A stretch of 64,000 nucleotides of DNA from Mesorhizobium sp. M1E.F.Ca.ET.045.02.1.1. GTDB taxonomy: Bacteria; Pseudomonadota; Alphaproteobacteria; Rhizobiales; Rhizobiaceae. The translations under genes and the position numbers were made by a program. This document shows positions 32,987-42,417 of the stretch, one piece after another. Where the stretch lies: NCBI RefSeq assembly GCF_003952485.1, contig NZ_CP034447.1, positions 2,666,001 through 2,730,000 on the forward strand. The letters are read 5' to 3'. Under the pieces are notes generated by a model. The model was given only the letters and a program-made list of their open reading frames with translations. It had not been told where the DNA came from and did not search any database. Position 1 is the stretch's first letter; each line of letters opens with the position of its first letter.

Positions 32987-35719
32987 TCAGGCGAAGGCGC
33001 CGTGGCAGTGCTTGTATTTCTTGCCGGAGCCGCAGGGGCAGGCCTCGTTGCGGCCGATCTTGCCCCAGGTCGCCGGGTTCTTCGGATCGCGATTCTCCGG
33101 CGCGACGATCGTGTTGTGATCCTGGCGGACCAGAAGCGCGGTCTCGCCGCCCTGGAAGTCGTCCTCGCCGGTGGTGCCGTCGATATGGCTGCCGAACATG
33201 TCGGGCGCCTCAGGCGGGGGAGCGTCCGCCGCCTGGCGGACCAACTCGACGCGCATCAGCTGCGCGGTGACGGCCTGTTCCAGGTTGCCGAGCATGGCCT
33301 GAAACAGTTCGAAGGCCTCGCCCTTGTACTCCTGCAGCGGGTCGCGCTGGGCATAGCCGCGGAAGCCGACGACCGAGCGCAGATGGTCGAGATTGACGAT
33401 GTGCTCGCGCCACAGGTGGTCGAGCGTCTGCAGCACCACCGAGCGCTCGACATAGCTCATCACGTCGGGGCCGAAGCGGTCGGCGCGTTCCTTCGCGGCT
33501 GCATCGGCAGCCGCCGCGATGCGTTCGCGGATGTCGTCCTCGGCGATGCCCTCTTCCTTGACCCACTCTTCGACCGGCAGGTCGAGGTTCAGGAATTGCG
33601 CCACTTCCTCCTTCAGGCCGGCAACGTTCCACTGCTCGGCATAGGCGTTTTCGGGGATGTTCTTGGCGACGATTTCCTCGATGACGCCCTCGCGCATCTC
33701 GGTGACCGTCTCGGACAGACCTTCGCCGTCCATCAACTCGATGCGTCGCTGGAACACCGCCTTGCGCTGATCGTTGGAGACGTCGTCATATTTCAAGAGG
33801 TTCTTGCGGATGTCGAAGTTGCGCGCCTCGACCTTCTTCTGCGCCTTTTCCAGCGCCTTGTTGATCCACGGGTGGATGATCGCCTCGTCTTCCTTGAGAC
33901 CGAGCTTCTGCAGCATGCCGTCCATGCGCTCGGAGCCGAAGATGCGCATCAGGTCGTCCTGCAGCGACAGGAAGAATTTCGAGCGGCCCGGATCGCCCTG
34001 GCGGCCGGAGCGGCCGCGGAGCTGGTTGTCGATGCGGCGCGATTCATGGCGCTCGGTGGCCAAAACGTAGAGGCCGCCGGCGGCCAGCGCCTTTTCCTTC
34101 AACTGCGCGACGTCGTCGCGGATCTGCTTTTCACGTGCCTCGCGTTCCGGCCCGGCCGGCATGTCGGCCAATTCCTCGGCAATGCGCATGTCGGCGTTGC
34201 CGCCAAGCTGGATGTCGGTGCCACGGCCGGCCATGTTGGTGGCGATGGTGATGGCGCCGGGCTTGCCGGCCTGGGCGACGATGGCCGCCTCCCGCTCGTG
34301 GTGGCGGGCGTTCAGCACCTCGAAATTCTTGAAACCGTCCTTGCGCAGGCGTTCGGCCAGCTGCTCGGATTTCTCGATCGAGGTGGTGCCGACTAGGATC
34401 GGCTGGCCCTTGTCGCGCGCTTCCTTGATCTCCTTGACGATCGCCTTGTACTTCTCGTCCACCGTCCGATAGACCTCGTCGTCCTCGTCCTTGCGGACGA
34501 CCGGCAGGTTGGTCGGGATCTCGGTGACTTCGAGATTGTAGATGTTAGCGAATTCCTCGGCCTCGGTCAGCGCCGTGCCGGTCATGCCGGCGAGCTTCTT
34601 GTAGAGGCGGAAATAGTTTTGGAAGGTGACGGAGGCGAGCGTCTGGTTCTCCGGCTGGATCGCCACGTGTTCCTTGGCCTCCAGCGCCTGGTGCAGGCCT
34701 TCCGAATAACGGCGGCCAGGCATCATGCGGCCGGTGAACTCGTCGATGATGACGATCTCGCCGTTGCGCACGATGTAGTCCCTGTCTTTCTGGAACAAAA
34801 GGTGCGCCTTCAGCGCATTGTTGACATGGTGGACGATGGCGACGTTCTCGACGTCATAGAGCGACTCGCCCTTCAGCAGGCCGGCGTCGCGCAGCATGTT
34901 TTCCAGCCTTTCGGTGCCGTCCTCGGTGAAGATCGTGGTCTTCTGCTTCTCGTCGACCTCGTAGTCGGGGGGGCCGAGCCTCAGCATGAAGGCGTCGATG
35001 GTGTTGTACATTTCCGAGCGGTCCTCGAGCGGACCGGAAATGATCAGCGGCGTGCGCGCTTCGTCGACCAGGATGGAATCGACCTCGTCGACGATGGCGT
35101 AGGCATGGCCGCGCTGCACCATCTGCGAGCGCTCGTACTTCATATTGTCGCGCAGATAGTCGAAGCCGAGCTCGTTGTTGGTGGCATAGGTGACGTCGGA
35201 GGCGTAGGCCTCGCGGCGCTCGTCGTCGGAGAGGCCGTGAACGATGATGCCGACGGTGAGGCCGAGGAACTTGTAGATGCGGCCCATCCATTCCGCGTCG
35301 CGCTTGGCCAGATAGTCGTTGACGGTGACGACATGGACGCCTTTGCCGGCAAGCGCATTGAGATAGACCGGCAAGGTGGCGACCAGCGTCTTGCCCTCGC
35401 CGGTGCGCATTTCGGCGATGCCGCCATTGTGCAGCACCATGCCGCCGATCAATTGCACGTCGAAGGGACGCATGCTCAGAACGCGGCGGGCCGCTTCGCG
35501 CACGGTGGCGAAAGCCGGTATCAGCAGGTCGTCGAGCGACGCGCCGTTGGCGAGATCCTGGCGGAATTTTTCCGTGCGGCCCGCAAGCTCGGCATCGGAC
35601 AGCGCCCGCATCTCGTTTTCCATGGCGTTGATGGCCTCGACCCGGGGCCTGGTCGCCTTGACTCGGCGGTCGTTGGAGGAGCCGAAAACCTTACGGGCGA
35701 GACCGCCGAGACTGACCAT
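32987..35719 (-). CDS. secA: Preprotein translocase ATPase SecA
   Basis: A 910-residue SecA, the motor that drives unfolded proteins through SecYEG. NBD1 has [11 protein letters not shown] (Walker A, near 105) and [16 protein letters not shown] (DEAD-type Walker B); NBD2 contains [14 protein letters not shown] and [17 protein letters not shown]. The C-terminus carries the SecB/lipid-binding zinc motif [14 protein letters not shown]. All expected parts are intact. The gene is divergent from the parvulin gene at 35984, across a 264-base gap with no further gene. Confidence 0.98.
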   Translation of the reverse strand: MVSLGGLARKVFGSSNDRRVKATRPRVEAINAMENEMRALSDAELAGRTEKFRQDLANGASLDDLLIPAFATVREAARRVLSMRPFDVQLIGGMVLHNGGIAEMRTGEGKTLVATLPVYLNALAGKGVHVVTVNDYLAKRDAEWMGRIYKFLGLTVGIIVHGLSDDERREAYASDVTYATNNELGFDYLRDNMKYERSQMVQRGHAYAIVDEVDSILVDEARTPLIISGPLEDRSEMYNTIDAFMLRLGPPDYEVDEKQKTTIFTEDGTERLENMLRDAGLLKGESLYDVENVAIVHHVNNALKAHLLFQKDRDYIVRNGEIVIIDEFTGRMMPGRRYSEGLHQALEAKEHVAIQPENQTLASVTFQNYFRLYKKLAGMTGTALTEAEEFANIYNLEVTEIPTNLPVVRKDEDDEVYRTVDEKYKAIVKEIKEARDKGQPILVGTTSIEKSEQLAERLRKDGFKNFEVLNARHHEREAAIVAQAGKPGAITIATNMAGRGTDIQLGGNADMRIAEELADMPAGPEREAREKQIRDDVAQLKEKALAAGGLYVLATERHESRRIDNQLRGRSGRQGDPGRSKFFLSLQDDLMRIFGSERMDGMLQKLGLKEDEAIIHPWINKALEKAQKKVEARNFDIRKNLLKYDDVSNDQRKAVFQRRIELMDGEGLSETVTEMREGVIEEIVAKNIPENAYAEQWNVAGLKEEVAQFLNLDLPVEEWVKEEGIAEDDIRERIAAAADAAAKERADRFGPDVMSYVERSVVLQTLDHLWREHIVNLDHLRSVVGFRGYAQRDPLQEYKGEAFELFQAMLGNLEQAVTAQLMRVELVRQAADAPPPEAPDMFGSHIDGTTGEDDFQGGETALLVRQDHNTIVAPENRDPKNPATWGKIGRNEACPCGSGKKYKHCHGAFA

Positions 35720-35983
35720 CCAATGGTCCTTTCGATAGCAATTTTAGCCGTTTGCGACAGGCGCCTGGCGGGCCTATCAAATCCGCGTGAATGCGGACAA
35801 ACGCAAAAAGCGCCCGGAAAACGGTTCTGGACGCCAAGTCGTTGGACAGATAAGAGGGGGCTCAATCGATGTCAACGCCGCGTTAGCCCTCCGGGCAGCG
35901 CCAAATTCCGCCACAATCGGACTGATCTGGAACCTTTCCGCTCAAGCCATCCTTATTGGCAATCCCCATTGGAGTTTATCTTG

Positions 35984-36901
35984 ATGTCCCTGCTGTTCCG
36001 CCGCGCGTCGCTCGCCAGCCTTGGCCTGGCCTTCGGGCTCTCGGCTCTTTCACTGTCGCCGCTGATGGCGCAGGAAACCAAGCCCGCCCAGCCGGATGCC
36101 GCGGCTCCCGCCGCTGCGCCGGTCGACCCGAACGCCGTCGTCGCCACCATCAACGGCGAGAAGCTGACCGAGGCCGATCTTGCGCTCGCCGAAGGCGAGC
36201 TGTCGCAGCAGTTCCAGCAGCTGCCGCCGGAACAGCGCCGCGCCGCCGCCCTTTCGGCTGCCATCGAAATCCGCGTCATGGCCAAGAAGGCGGTCGACAG
36301 CGGTCTCGACAAGGATGCCGATTTCCAGCGCCGCATGGCGTTCCTGCAGCAGCGCGCCCTGCACGGCGAGGTGGTCGAGAAGGAGGTCGTCAACAAGGTG
36401 ACGGACGCCGAAGTCCGCGCCCGCTATGACCAGGAAATCGCCAACACGCCGCCGGTCAATGAAATCCACGCCCGTCACATCCTCGTGAAGACCAAGGAAG
36501 AGGCCGAGGCGATCATCAAGCAGCTCGACGGCGGTGCCGATTTCCAAAAACTCGCCAACGAGCACACCAGCGACCCAAGCGGTAAATCGAATGGCGGCGA
36601 CCTCGGCTGGTTCGGTCCCGGGCAGATGGTGCCTGAGTTCGACAAGGCGGCCTCTGCCCTGGAGGTCGGCAAATACTCGAAGGAGCCGGTGCAGTCGCAG
36701 TTCGGCTGGCATGTCATCAAGGTCGAGGACAAGCGCGCCAAGCAGCCGCCGGCCTTCGACGACGTCAAGGACCAGGCCAGGCAGGCCGTGATCCGCGACA
36801 AATACTTCGCCATGGTCAAGGAATTGCGCGGAGCCGCCAAGGTCGAGATCCCCGACGAGAAGCTGAAGGCCGCGGTCGACGCGATGGAGAACGGCAAGTA
36901 A
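35984..36901 (+). CDS. Periplasmic parvulin-type peptidyl-prolyl isomerase
   Basis: A 305-residue exported protein. Residues 1-29 are a signal peptide ending LSPLMAQE, then an Ala/Pro-rich linker and an N-terminal SurA-like helical part (VVATINGEKLTEADLALAEGEL). The parvulin domain is around 165-260: EIHARHILVKTKEEAEAI, GGDLGWFGPGQMVPEF and VQSQFGWHVIKVED. It helps fold exported proteins and fits next to secA, which diverges. The much longer open frame in this reading frame upstream of 35984 is antisense to secA and was rejected; GGAG lies 9 bases before the ATG. Confidence 0.93.
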   Translation: MSLLFRRASLASLGLAFGLSALSLSPLMAQETKPAQPDAAAPAAAPVDPNAVVATINGEKLTEADLALAEGELSQQFQQLPPEQRRAAALSAAIEIRVMAKKAVDSGLDKDADFQRRMAFLQQRALHGEVVEKEVVNKVTDAEVRARYDQEIANTPPVNEIHARHILVKTKEEAEAIIKQLDGGADFQKLANEHTSDPSGKSNGGDLGWFGPGQMVPEFDKAASALEVGKYSKEPVQSQFGWHVIKVEDKRAKQPPAFDDVKDQARQAVIRDKYFAMVKELRGAAKVEIPDEKLKAAVDAMENGK

Positions 36902-36917
36902 GCGCAAGAGACTCCGC

Positions 36918-36955
36918 AAAAGGGCGCGGCGAACTGTTGTTCGTCGCGCCCTTTT
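36918..36955. terminator. Bidirectional terminator between the parvulin gene and the TetR gene
   Basis: AAAAGGGCGCGGCGAAC (36918-36934) pairs with GTTCGTCGCGCCCTTTT (36939-36955) around TGTT, with one wobble. The plus-strand transcript ends in TTTTGTTT and the minus strand also ends in a T-run, so it should stop both convergent genes. Confidence 0.85.
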
Positions 36956-36958
36956 GTT

Positions 36959-37594
36959 TCAGCGGATACGCACGGCAATGCCGTGCATCACATAGCGGAC
37001 TGCCTTGCGTATGGCCGCGTCGTCTTCGTCGAGGCGATTGGTCAGGAGATGCGTCCAGGCATAGGAGGCCATGAGGTCGGCAACGAGCGTCGGGTCGATA
37101 TCGGCCGCAACTTCGCCCCTCGCCTTGGCGCGCTCGACCATCTGGCCGGTATGGGCGCGGCGCCCTCTCGCATAGTCTGCAAGCGCTGCTGCCGCGCCTT
37201 CATCGGACTGGGCCTCGGCGATCAGCGATCTGAACACGCTGCCGGACGAGGTTTCGCGCCAGTGCGAGAACAGGCTCTTCAGGAAACCAACGAGATCGTC
37301 CTCCAGCTTTCCGGTGTCCGGATTGTCGACGCGCTTGCCCCGCTGGTAGACGTCGAGCAGCAGAGCCGCCTTGCTCGGCCACCAGCGGTAGATCGTGGGC
37401 TTGCCGGCGCGCGCCCGCCGCGCCACGGCCTCGATGGAGAAACCGGCATAGCCGGCTTCGACCAGCACTGCCTCGGCGGCGTCGAGAATGGCGCCGGCGC
37501 TTTCCGGGTTTCGCCGCGCGCCGATCGATTTGCGTCCCGAGCCAGCCTCTTCAGCCATTCGACCTGTCTTATCCATGAATTGCTGCATCCTCAT
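36959..37594 (-). CDS. TetR-family transcriptional regulator
   Basis: A 211-residue repressor. The N-terminal helix-turn-helix is around 30-78: ILDAAEAVLVEAGYAGFSIEAVARRARAGKPTIYRWWPSKAALL, with the RWWPSKAALL end typical of one TetR branch. The C-terminal domain binds an unknown ligand. It diverges from a small membrane gene, and a near-perfect 15-bp dyad lies between the two starts, so it very likely represses both. The start may be ATG at 37594, 37588 or 37576. Confidence 0.9.
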   Translation of the reverse strand: MRMQQFMDKTGRMAEEAGSGRKSIGARRNPESAGAILDAAEAVLVEAGYAGFSIEAVARRARAGKPTIYRWWPSKAALLLDVYQRGKRVDNPDTGKLEDDLVGFLKSLFSHWRETSSGSVFRSLIAEAQSDEGAAAALADYARGRRAHTGQMVERAKARGEVAADIDPTLVADLMASYAWTHLLTNRLDEDDAAIRKAVRYVMHGIAVRIR

Positions 37595-37612
37595 ACACGA
37601 CCTCTTGACGAA

Positions 37613-37648
37613 ACGAAACGGTCCGTTTTATATAACGGAACGTTTCGT
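37613..37648. promoter_or_regulatory. TetR operator, 15-bp dyad
   Basis: ACGAAACGGTCCGTT (37613-37627) faces AACGGAACGTTTCGT (37634-37648) across TTATAT, with one mismatch in the arms. It lies 18 bases before both the TetR start and the start of the small membrane gene, exactly in the divergent promoter. Dyads with CGTTTCG-type arms are common among TetR-family operators. Confidence 0.8.
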
Positions 37649-37665
37649 AACGATAGGAGAGATCG

Positions 37666-37908
37666 ATGACCCAGCCCACCCGCTTCTCGCGTCCCCGCTT
37701 TGCCCTTCTGGTTCTTGCCGGCGTCTATCCGCTGATCACCGCCATTCTCTACGTGGTGTTCCCGCTCACCGAGGATTGGTTCATCTGGCAGCGCACGCTG
37801 GTCATCGCGCCGCTGATGGTCTCGATCATGATCTGGGGACTGATCCCCGGCGTGCAGAGGGCGTTTGGCGGTTTCATCAATGTGCGCGCAGGCCGGCCGG
37901 GCGAGTAG
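37666..37908 (+). CDS. Small two-helix membrane protein, putative TetR target
   Basis: An 80-residue protein with two hydrophobic helices (about 13-33 and 44-64) and charged ends; I do not recognise a family beyond a DUF-like small membrane protein. AGGAGA sits upstream of the ATG at 37666. Divergent placement from TetR over a strong operator indicates regulated expression. A hydrolase gene follows after 136 bases. Confidence 0.75.
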   Translation: MTQPTRFSRPRFALLVLAGVYPLITAILYVVFPLTEDWFIWQRTLVIAPLMVSIMIWGLIPGVQRAFGGFINVRAGRPGE

Positions 37909-38044
37909 GCGCTGGAACCGATCTGATCGCCGCCGGCGCGACACGCTGCAACGAATGTAGGGATGGATCGGAGCGGCAAATTCCGAAATAACTCGGCTGC
38001 CGATGAGGCGGCCAAGGCCGCTGCCAGCGCGGAGCAAGCGGATC

Positions 38045-38926
38045 ATGTTTGAAGGTTTCGCACGCAAGGCCTTCACCATTGACGGGATGGACATCGCCTG
38101 CGAGGTTGGCGGTTCCGGGCCGCCGGTGCTTTTGCTGCACGGATTTCCGCAATGCCGGGCGATGTGGGCTCGGGTCGCCCCCTTGCTCGCGGATCGTTTC
38201 ACGGTCGTTTGCGCCGACCTGCGCGGTTATGGCGATTCCTCGAAGCCGAAATGCCTGCCCGATCGGTCGAACTACAGCTTTCGCGCGATGGCGAACGACC
38301 AGGTCGGCCTGATGCGCCAACTCGGATTCGACCGGTTCCATGTGGTCGGCCACGACAGGGGCGGACGGACCGGACACAGGATGGCGCTCGACCATCCGGA
38401 AGCGGTCCTGTCGCTCACCGTCATGGATATCGTGCCGACCTATGCCATGTTCACGGACACGAACAGGCATGTCGCTGGCGCCTACTGGCACTGGTATTTC
38501 CTGTCGCAGCCGGAGCCGTTGCCCGAGCGCCTCATAGGCAACGATCCGGACTTCTTTTACGAAACATGCCTAGTCGGCTGGGGCGCGACCAGCATTTCGA
38601 GTTTCGATCCCGAGATGATCGCCGAGTACCGGCGGGCTTGGCATGACCCCGGGATGATCCACGGTTCCTGCTCCGACTATCGGGCGGCAGCCAGCATCGA
38701 CCTCGAACACGATGCCGCCGACATCGGCCGCAAGGTCCTCTGCCCGACGCTCGTATTCTACGGCTCGTCGGGAACGATGGCCTCGTTGTTCAATATCCCC
38801 GCCGAATGGCGCAAGCGGGCTGCCGACATGACCGAAGCGTCACTGCCTGGCGGGCATTTCTTCGTCGATCAATTCCCGGCCGAGACGGCCGAGCGGATCA
38901 TTGCGTTCCTGAGCGGGCATTCCTGA
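38045..38926 (+). CDS. Haloacetate dehalogenase-like alpha/beta hydrolase
   Basis: A 293-residue alpha/beta hydrolase. The nucleophile elbow is GHDRGGR with Asp104, instead of Ser, followed by Arg105 and Arg108; Asp128 (VMDIVP) and His271 (GGHFF) complete the triad. Residues His149-Trp150 ([11 protein letters not shown]) and Tyr212 ([10 protein letters not shown]) match the halide pocket of fluoroacetate dehalogenases, which hydrolyse haloacetates to glycolate. The active-site agreement is unusually complete. An epoxide hydrolase is the main alternative. ATG at 38045 fits the family start. It could be a single transcript. Confidence 0.82.
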   Translation: MFEGFARKAFTIDGMDIACEVGGSGPPVLLLHGFPQCRAMWARVAPLLADRFTVVCADLRGYGDSSKPKCLPDRSNYSFRAMANDQVGLMRQLGFDRFHVVGHDRGGRTGHRMALDHPEAVLSLTVMDIVPTYAMFTDTNRHVAGAYWHWYFLSQPEPLPERLIGNDPDFFYETCLVGWGATSISSFDPEMIAEYRRAWHDPGMIHGSCSDYRAAASIDLEHDAADIGRKVLCPTLVFYGSSGTMASLFNIPAEWRKRAADMTEASLPGGHFFVDQFPAETAERIIAFLSGHS

Positions 38927-39065
38927 GCGCTCCGACCGATCGTGTGGGTCCATCCACGCCGGCCACGCCCGACACCTTGCGAGGGCCATCAAAACGCCCT
39001 TGCGCCGTGGCGCCGTATCGGGCAAACCGGCGTTCTTTTCGCGTTATTGCCGCTCCGGGGTCCCG

Positions 39066-40307
39066 ATGTCCGCTACGATTTCGCCGCTCGCACCGAAGAA
39101 ATATCCCAAGATGCCGGTCATCGAGGGCGTGCGCATCGCGACCGCCGAGGCCGGGATCAAATATCGGAATCGCACCGACCTGCTTGCCATGGTCTTCGAT
39201 GCGGGCACGGCCGTCGCCGGCGTCTTCACGCGCTCGAAATGCCCGTCGGCGCCGGTCGACTACTGCCGCCAGAACCTTGCCGCCGGCAAGGCGCGGGTGC
39301 TGGTGGTCAATTCCGGCAACGCGAACGCCTTCACCGGCAGGAAGGGCAAGGCTTCAACCGCGCTGACCGGCGAGGCGGCGGCAAAGGCGGCAGGATGTGC
39401 CGAGAGCGAGGTGTTCCTGGCCTCGACCGGCGTCATCGGCGAACCGCTTGACACCAACAAATTCAGCCACCTGCTTGCCGCCCTGGTGAAGGATGGCAAG
39501 CCGGACCTGTGGACCGACGCGGCCAAGGCCATCATGACCACGGACACCTATCCGAAGGTGGCGACGCAGACCGTGAAGCTCGGCGACGCCGACGTGACCA
39601 TCAACGGCATCGCCAAGGGCGCCGGCATGATCGCGCCCGACATGGCGACGATGCTCTCCTTCATCGCCACCGACGCGCCGATCGCCGCGCCCGTGCTGCA
39701 GGACCTGTTGTCGCGCGGCACGGCCAAGACCTTCAACGCCGTCACCGTCGACAGCGACACTTCGACCAGCGACACGCTGCTTTTCTTTGCAACCGGCAAG
39801 GCAGCCGCGCGCGGCGCCCCGGCGATCAGCGATCCGAAGGATGCGCGGCTCGGCGCCTTCCGCCGCGCGCTCGGCAAGGTGCTGAAGTCGCTGGCGCTGC
39901 AAGTGGTGCGCGACGGCGAGGGTGCGCGCAAGCAGGTCGAGGTCACCGTCACCGGCGCCAAGTCCGCCCGCTCGGCCAAGCGCATCGCGCTCTCGATCGC
40001 CAACTCGCCGCTGGTCAAGACGGCGGTCGCCGGCGAGGACGCCAATTGGGGTCGCGTCGTCATGGCCGTCGGCAAGGCCGGCGAGCCGGCCGACCGCGAC
40101 CGGCTGTCGATCTGGTTCGGCGACAACCGGCTGGCGCATGAGGGCGAGCGTGATCCGGCTTACTCCGAGGAAGCGACCTCGGCTTATATGAAGCGGGACG
40201 ATATCCGCATCCGCGCCGATATCGGCATCGGCCGCGGCAAGGCGACGGTGTGGACCTGCGACCTCACCAAGGAATATGTCGCCATCAATGGCGACTACCG
40301 GAGCTGA
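39066..40307 (+). CDS. argJ: Bifunctional glutamate N-acetyltransferase / amino-acid acetyltransferase
   Basis: A 413-residue ArgJ. It is made as a proenzyme that cleaves itself before a threonine: the site is within [16 protein letters not shown], where the Thr of MATML becomes the nucleophile of the beta chain. The conserved [12 protein letters not shown] and [10 protein letters not shown] blocks are present. It recycles the acetyl group in the cyclic arginine pathway (ornithine from N-acetylornithine, with N-acetylglutamate formed). ATG at 39066 is used; the 66 upstream bases in frame are less likely. It overlaps the next gene by one base. Confidence 0.97.
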   Translation: MSATISPLAPKKYPKMPVIEGVRIATAEAGIKYRNRTDLLAMVFDAGTAVAGVFTRSKCPSAPVDYCRQNLAAGKARVLVVNSGNANAFTGRKGKASTALTGEAAAKAAGCAESEVFLASTGVIGEPLDTNKFSHLLAALVKDGKPDLWTDAAKAIMTTDTYPKVATQTVKLGDADVTINGIAKGAGMIAPDMATMLSFIATDAPIAAPVLQDLLSRGTAKTFNAVTVDSDTSTSDTLLFFATGKAAARGAPAISDPKDARLGAFRRALGKVLKSLALQVVRDGEGARKQVEVTVTGAKSARSAKRIALSIANSPLVKTAVAGEDANWGRVVMAVGKAGEPADRDRLSIWFGDNRLAHEGERDPAYSEEATSAYMKRDDIRIRADIGIGRGKATVWTCDLTKEYVAINGDYRS

Positions 40308-41086
40308 TGGCGCCGGTGTCGAGGCATCCGGCAAGCGTGCTTGCGATCGTGCGCCGCTACGAGGCGGCGGGTTTTCGCGCTTGGCCGGCGGCGGCCGTCC
40401 ATTATGACGGGACATGGGTGGTGCGGCTGACGGCCGGCCATCCGGCAAAGCGTCTGAATTCGGTCAACCCGCTCGATCCGGGCGACACCCAGCACATTGC
40501 CGAGCGGATCATGCGCGCCAGCCGCCGTTTCGACGCCTACGGCCGGCCGCTGACCTTTCGCATGTCGCCGCTTTCGGGGCCGGTGCTGTCGAAGCATCTC
40601 GACGAGGCGGGCTGGAGCCGGTTCGACGAGTCGCTGGTGATGCGGCTGCCGCTCAAGGAGGCTGAGCTCGACGCCGCGATGGACCAGATTCCGCTGAAGG
40701 ACATCAGCCGCTTCATCGGCGCGGCGATCAGGACGAGCAGCTCGGATGTCTCGCTGCGGCCCGGCCTGTCGGAGGTCATCGGCGCCATCCAGCCCGAAGC
40801 GGGGCTGTTTGCGCTCGAAGACGGCAACGAGCCGCTCGCGACGCTGATCTGTGTCCATGACGGCGATCTCGCCGGGCTGTTCGAGGTCGCCACCGAGAAG
40901 TCGGCTCGCAACAAGGGTCATGGCCGCAACCTCATCCTGTCGGCGCTGAAATGGGCGCGGCTGCGCGGCGCGCGCGAAGCCTGGCTGCAGGTGGAAGCCG
41001 GCAATGTCCCGGCGCTGTCGCTCTACCGGTCGCTCGGCTTCGAGGAAGTCTACCGCTACCACTATCGTCGGCCGCCGGGCGCATGA
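40307..41086 (+). CDS. GNAT-family N-acetyltransferase
   Basis: A 259-residue protein with a C-terminal acetyltransferase fold: LFEVATEKSARNKGHGRNLILSALKW is the acetyl-CoA loop, followed by AWLQVEAGNVPALSLYRSLGFEEVYRYHY. The first ~130 residues form another domain. It starts inside the argJ stop (TGATG) and ends inside the mutT start (ATGA), so the three genes form one tight operon. The acceptor is unknown. Confidence 0.85.
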   Translation: MAPVSRHPASVLAIVRRYEAAGFRAWPAAAVHYDGTWVVRLTAGHPAKRLNSVNPLDPGDTQHIAERIMRASRRFDAYGRPLTFRMSPLSGPVLSKHLDEAGWSRFDESLVMRLPLKEAELDAAMDQIPLKDISRFIGAAIRTSSSDVSLRPGLSEVIGAIQPEAGLFALEDGNEPLATLICVHDGDLAGLFEVATEKSARNKGHGRNLILSALKWARLRGAREAWLQVEAGNVPALSLYRSLGFEEVYRYHYRRPPGA

Positions 41087-41505
41087 GCGAGATCAAGCCA
41101 GCCGGAAAGCGCCTGCTCCTCGTCGCGGCCTGCGCGCTGGTCGACGCCGACCGGCGCGTGCTTCTGGCGCAGCGCCCCGAAGGCAAGCAACTCGCGGGCC
41201 TTTGGGAGTTTCCAGGCGGCAAGGTCGAGCCCGGCGAGACTCCGGAAGAGTGCCTGATCCGCGAGCTGCATGAAGAGCTCGGCATCGAGACCGAGATACC
41301 CTGCCTCGCGCCGCTCACCTTCGCCAGCCACAGCTATGACGATTTCCACCTGCTGATGCCGCTTTATGTCTGCCGGCGTTTCCGCGGCATCGCGCAGCCG
41401 AAGGAAGGGCAGGGGCTGAAATGGGTGAGGCCACGGCAGATGCGGGATTATCCGATGCCGCCGGCGGACGCGCCACTGATCCAGTTTCTCATCGATCTGT
41501 TGTGA
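41083..41505 (+). CDS. mutT: (Deoxy)nucleoside triphosphate pyrophosphohydrolase, MutT type
   Basis: A 140-residue Nudix hydrolase. The full Nudix box is present: GGKVEPGETPEECLIRELHEELGIE at about 45-69. It starts MSEIKPAGKRLLLVAACALVD and cleans oxidised 8-oxo-dGTP to prevent mutation. The four-base overlap with the preceding gene indicates one operon with argJ. No unusual substitution is seen. Confidence 0.92.
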   Translation: MSEIKPAGKRLLLVAACALVDADRRVLLAQRPEGKQLAGLWEFPGGKVEPGETPEECLIRELHEELGIETEIPCLAPLTFASHSYDDFHLLMPLYVCRRFRGIAQPKEGQGLKWVRPRQMRDYPMPPADAPLIQFLIDLL

Positions 41506-41681
41506 TCGTCAGAGCAGTTCGGCGTTTCCACCAGACGGCTACGCACTTTTCCTGGAGTAGCCGCGAGCTGCCTTTGCCTCGTCTGTTTTAGGCAGCGTTA
41601 ATGGAAGATTTATCTCGACATGGAAGATTGAGGCGAAGTCGTCCGCGCGGCGGCATGCCCGATTTTGTTTGGAGCCATTCC

Positions 41682-41999
41682 ATGAGCCTCGAGAGAGACT
41701 GGGACTCGATCCGGCCCGATCGTACTTTCCGCGCCGCCGATGCCGGCATGGGCATTTTGCGGATCACGTTGCTTTTCGGATCGGCTGCAGTGGCGCTGGC
41801 GCTGATCGCGACGCCTTTCCTCGACAGCCAGACGCGGTCGCAGAGCGCGCGTGGCGGCCTGGCCAGCGGGCTCGACATGACCAGCACCGGCTCGATCGGC
41901 CGCCGCGACACCTACACACTGCGGCGAAGCGTGCTGCAGCCGCTGCCAAGTTCCATCTGCGTGATCCGCAACGACGGCAGTCGCCATGGCGACTGCTAA
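41682..41999 (+). CDS. Small membrane-anchored protein upstream of the Flp pilin
   Basis: A 105-residue protein with one central hydrophobic helix (about 24-46, ILRITLLFGSAAVALALIATPFL) and a polar, Ser/Thr/Arg-rich C-terminus. GGAG sits 7 bases before the ATG at 41682; an ATG at 41655 is also in frame. I do not recognise it. It precedes the pilin by 111 bases and reads the same way, so a link to Flp pilus biogenesis is possible but unproven. Confidence 0.6.
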   Translation: MSLERDWDSIRPDRTFRAADAGMGILRITLLFGSAAVALALIATPFLDSQTRSQSARGGLASGLDMTSTGSIGRRDTYTLRRSVLQPLPSSICVIRNDGSRHGDC

Positions 42000-42110
42000 T
42001 TGGTTAATAAATTCAGCGAGAAGTGGCTGTTTCACCCCCCGTTAAGCTTTTGCCGTTAACCTTTCTTAACGGGTAGGCCCTATGGTTCCCCACAAGAGGG
42101 ATCGACGACC

Positions 42111-42293
42111 ATGAAAAACCTGCTGCAGCAATTCGCGAAAGATGAATCGGGCGCCACGGCCATCGAATACGGTCTCATCGTCACCGTGCTGTCGCTCGTC
42201 ATCATCGGCGGCGTCGGCAAGGCCGCGGATGCGATCCAGTGGTTGTTCAGCGACAACAACAGCAGGCTTGCCAACGCCTTTGCCCAGCACTGA
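42111..42293 (+). CDS. Flp-family type IVb pilin
   Basis: A 60-residue prepilin. The N-terminal leader is short, and the processing region reads DESGATAIEYGLIVTVLSLVI, the Flp motif with GATAIEYG, followed by the hydrophobic helix. After cleavage a ~45-residue pilin would remain. No cpa/tad assembly genes (CpaA-F, TadB) are in the window, so it is a lone pilin gene whose partners lie elsewhere or are missing. Confidence 0.92.
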   Translation: MKNLLQQFAKDESGATAIEYGLIVTVLSLVIIGGVGKAADAIQWLFSDNNSRLANAFAQH

Positions 42294-42350
42294 CCGCATT
42301 AGCGGTCCGGCGTTGGCGGGATCGCTGAACCGCTCTAACTATTTGTTTTT

Positions 42351-42395
42351 ACGAAATTTCCGACGGAAACCGGTACACGCTTTTCCTGGAATTGC
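42351..42395. repeat. Palindromic repeat, family A, copy 3
   Basis: The element reads ACGAAATTTCCGACGGAAAC and ends TTTTCCTGGAATTGC, a diverged copy of the units at 11651 and 11709. It lies directly downstream of the Flp gene and upstream, on the other strand, of the methyltransferase stop at 42418. Confidence 0.65.
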
Positions 42396-42417
42396 TCCGG
42401 ACCGCGGGGCCGATCGG

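Noticed and set aside
34619..35983. Upstream in-frame extension of the parvulin gene (760 codons in total)
   Set aside because: The extension is antisense to secA. The ATG at 35984 has a ribosome-binding site and opens a signal peptide.
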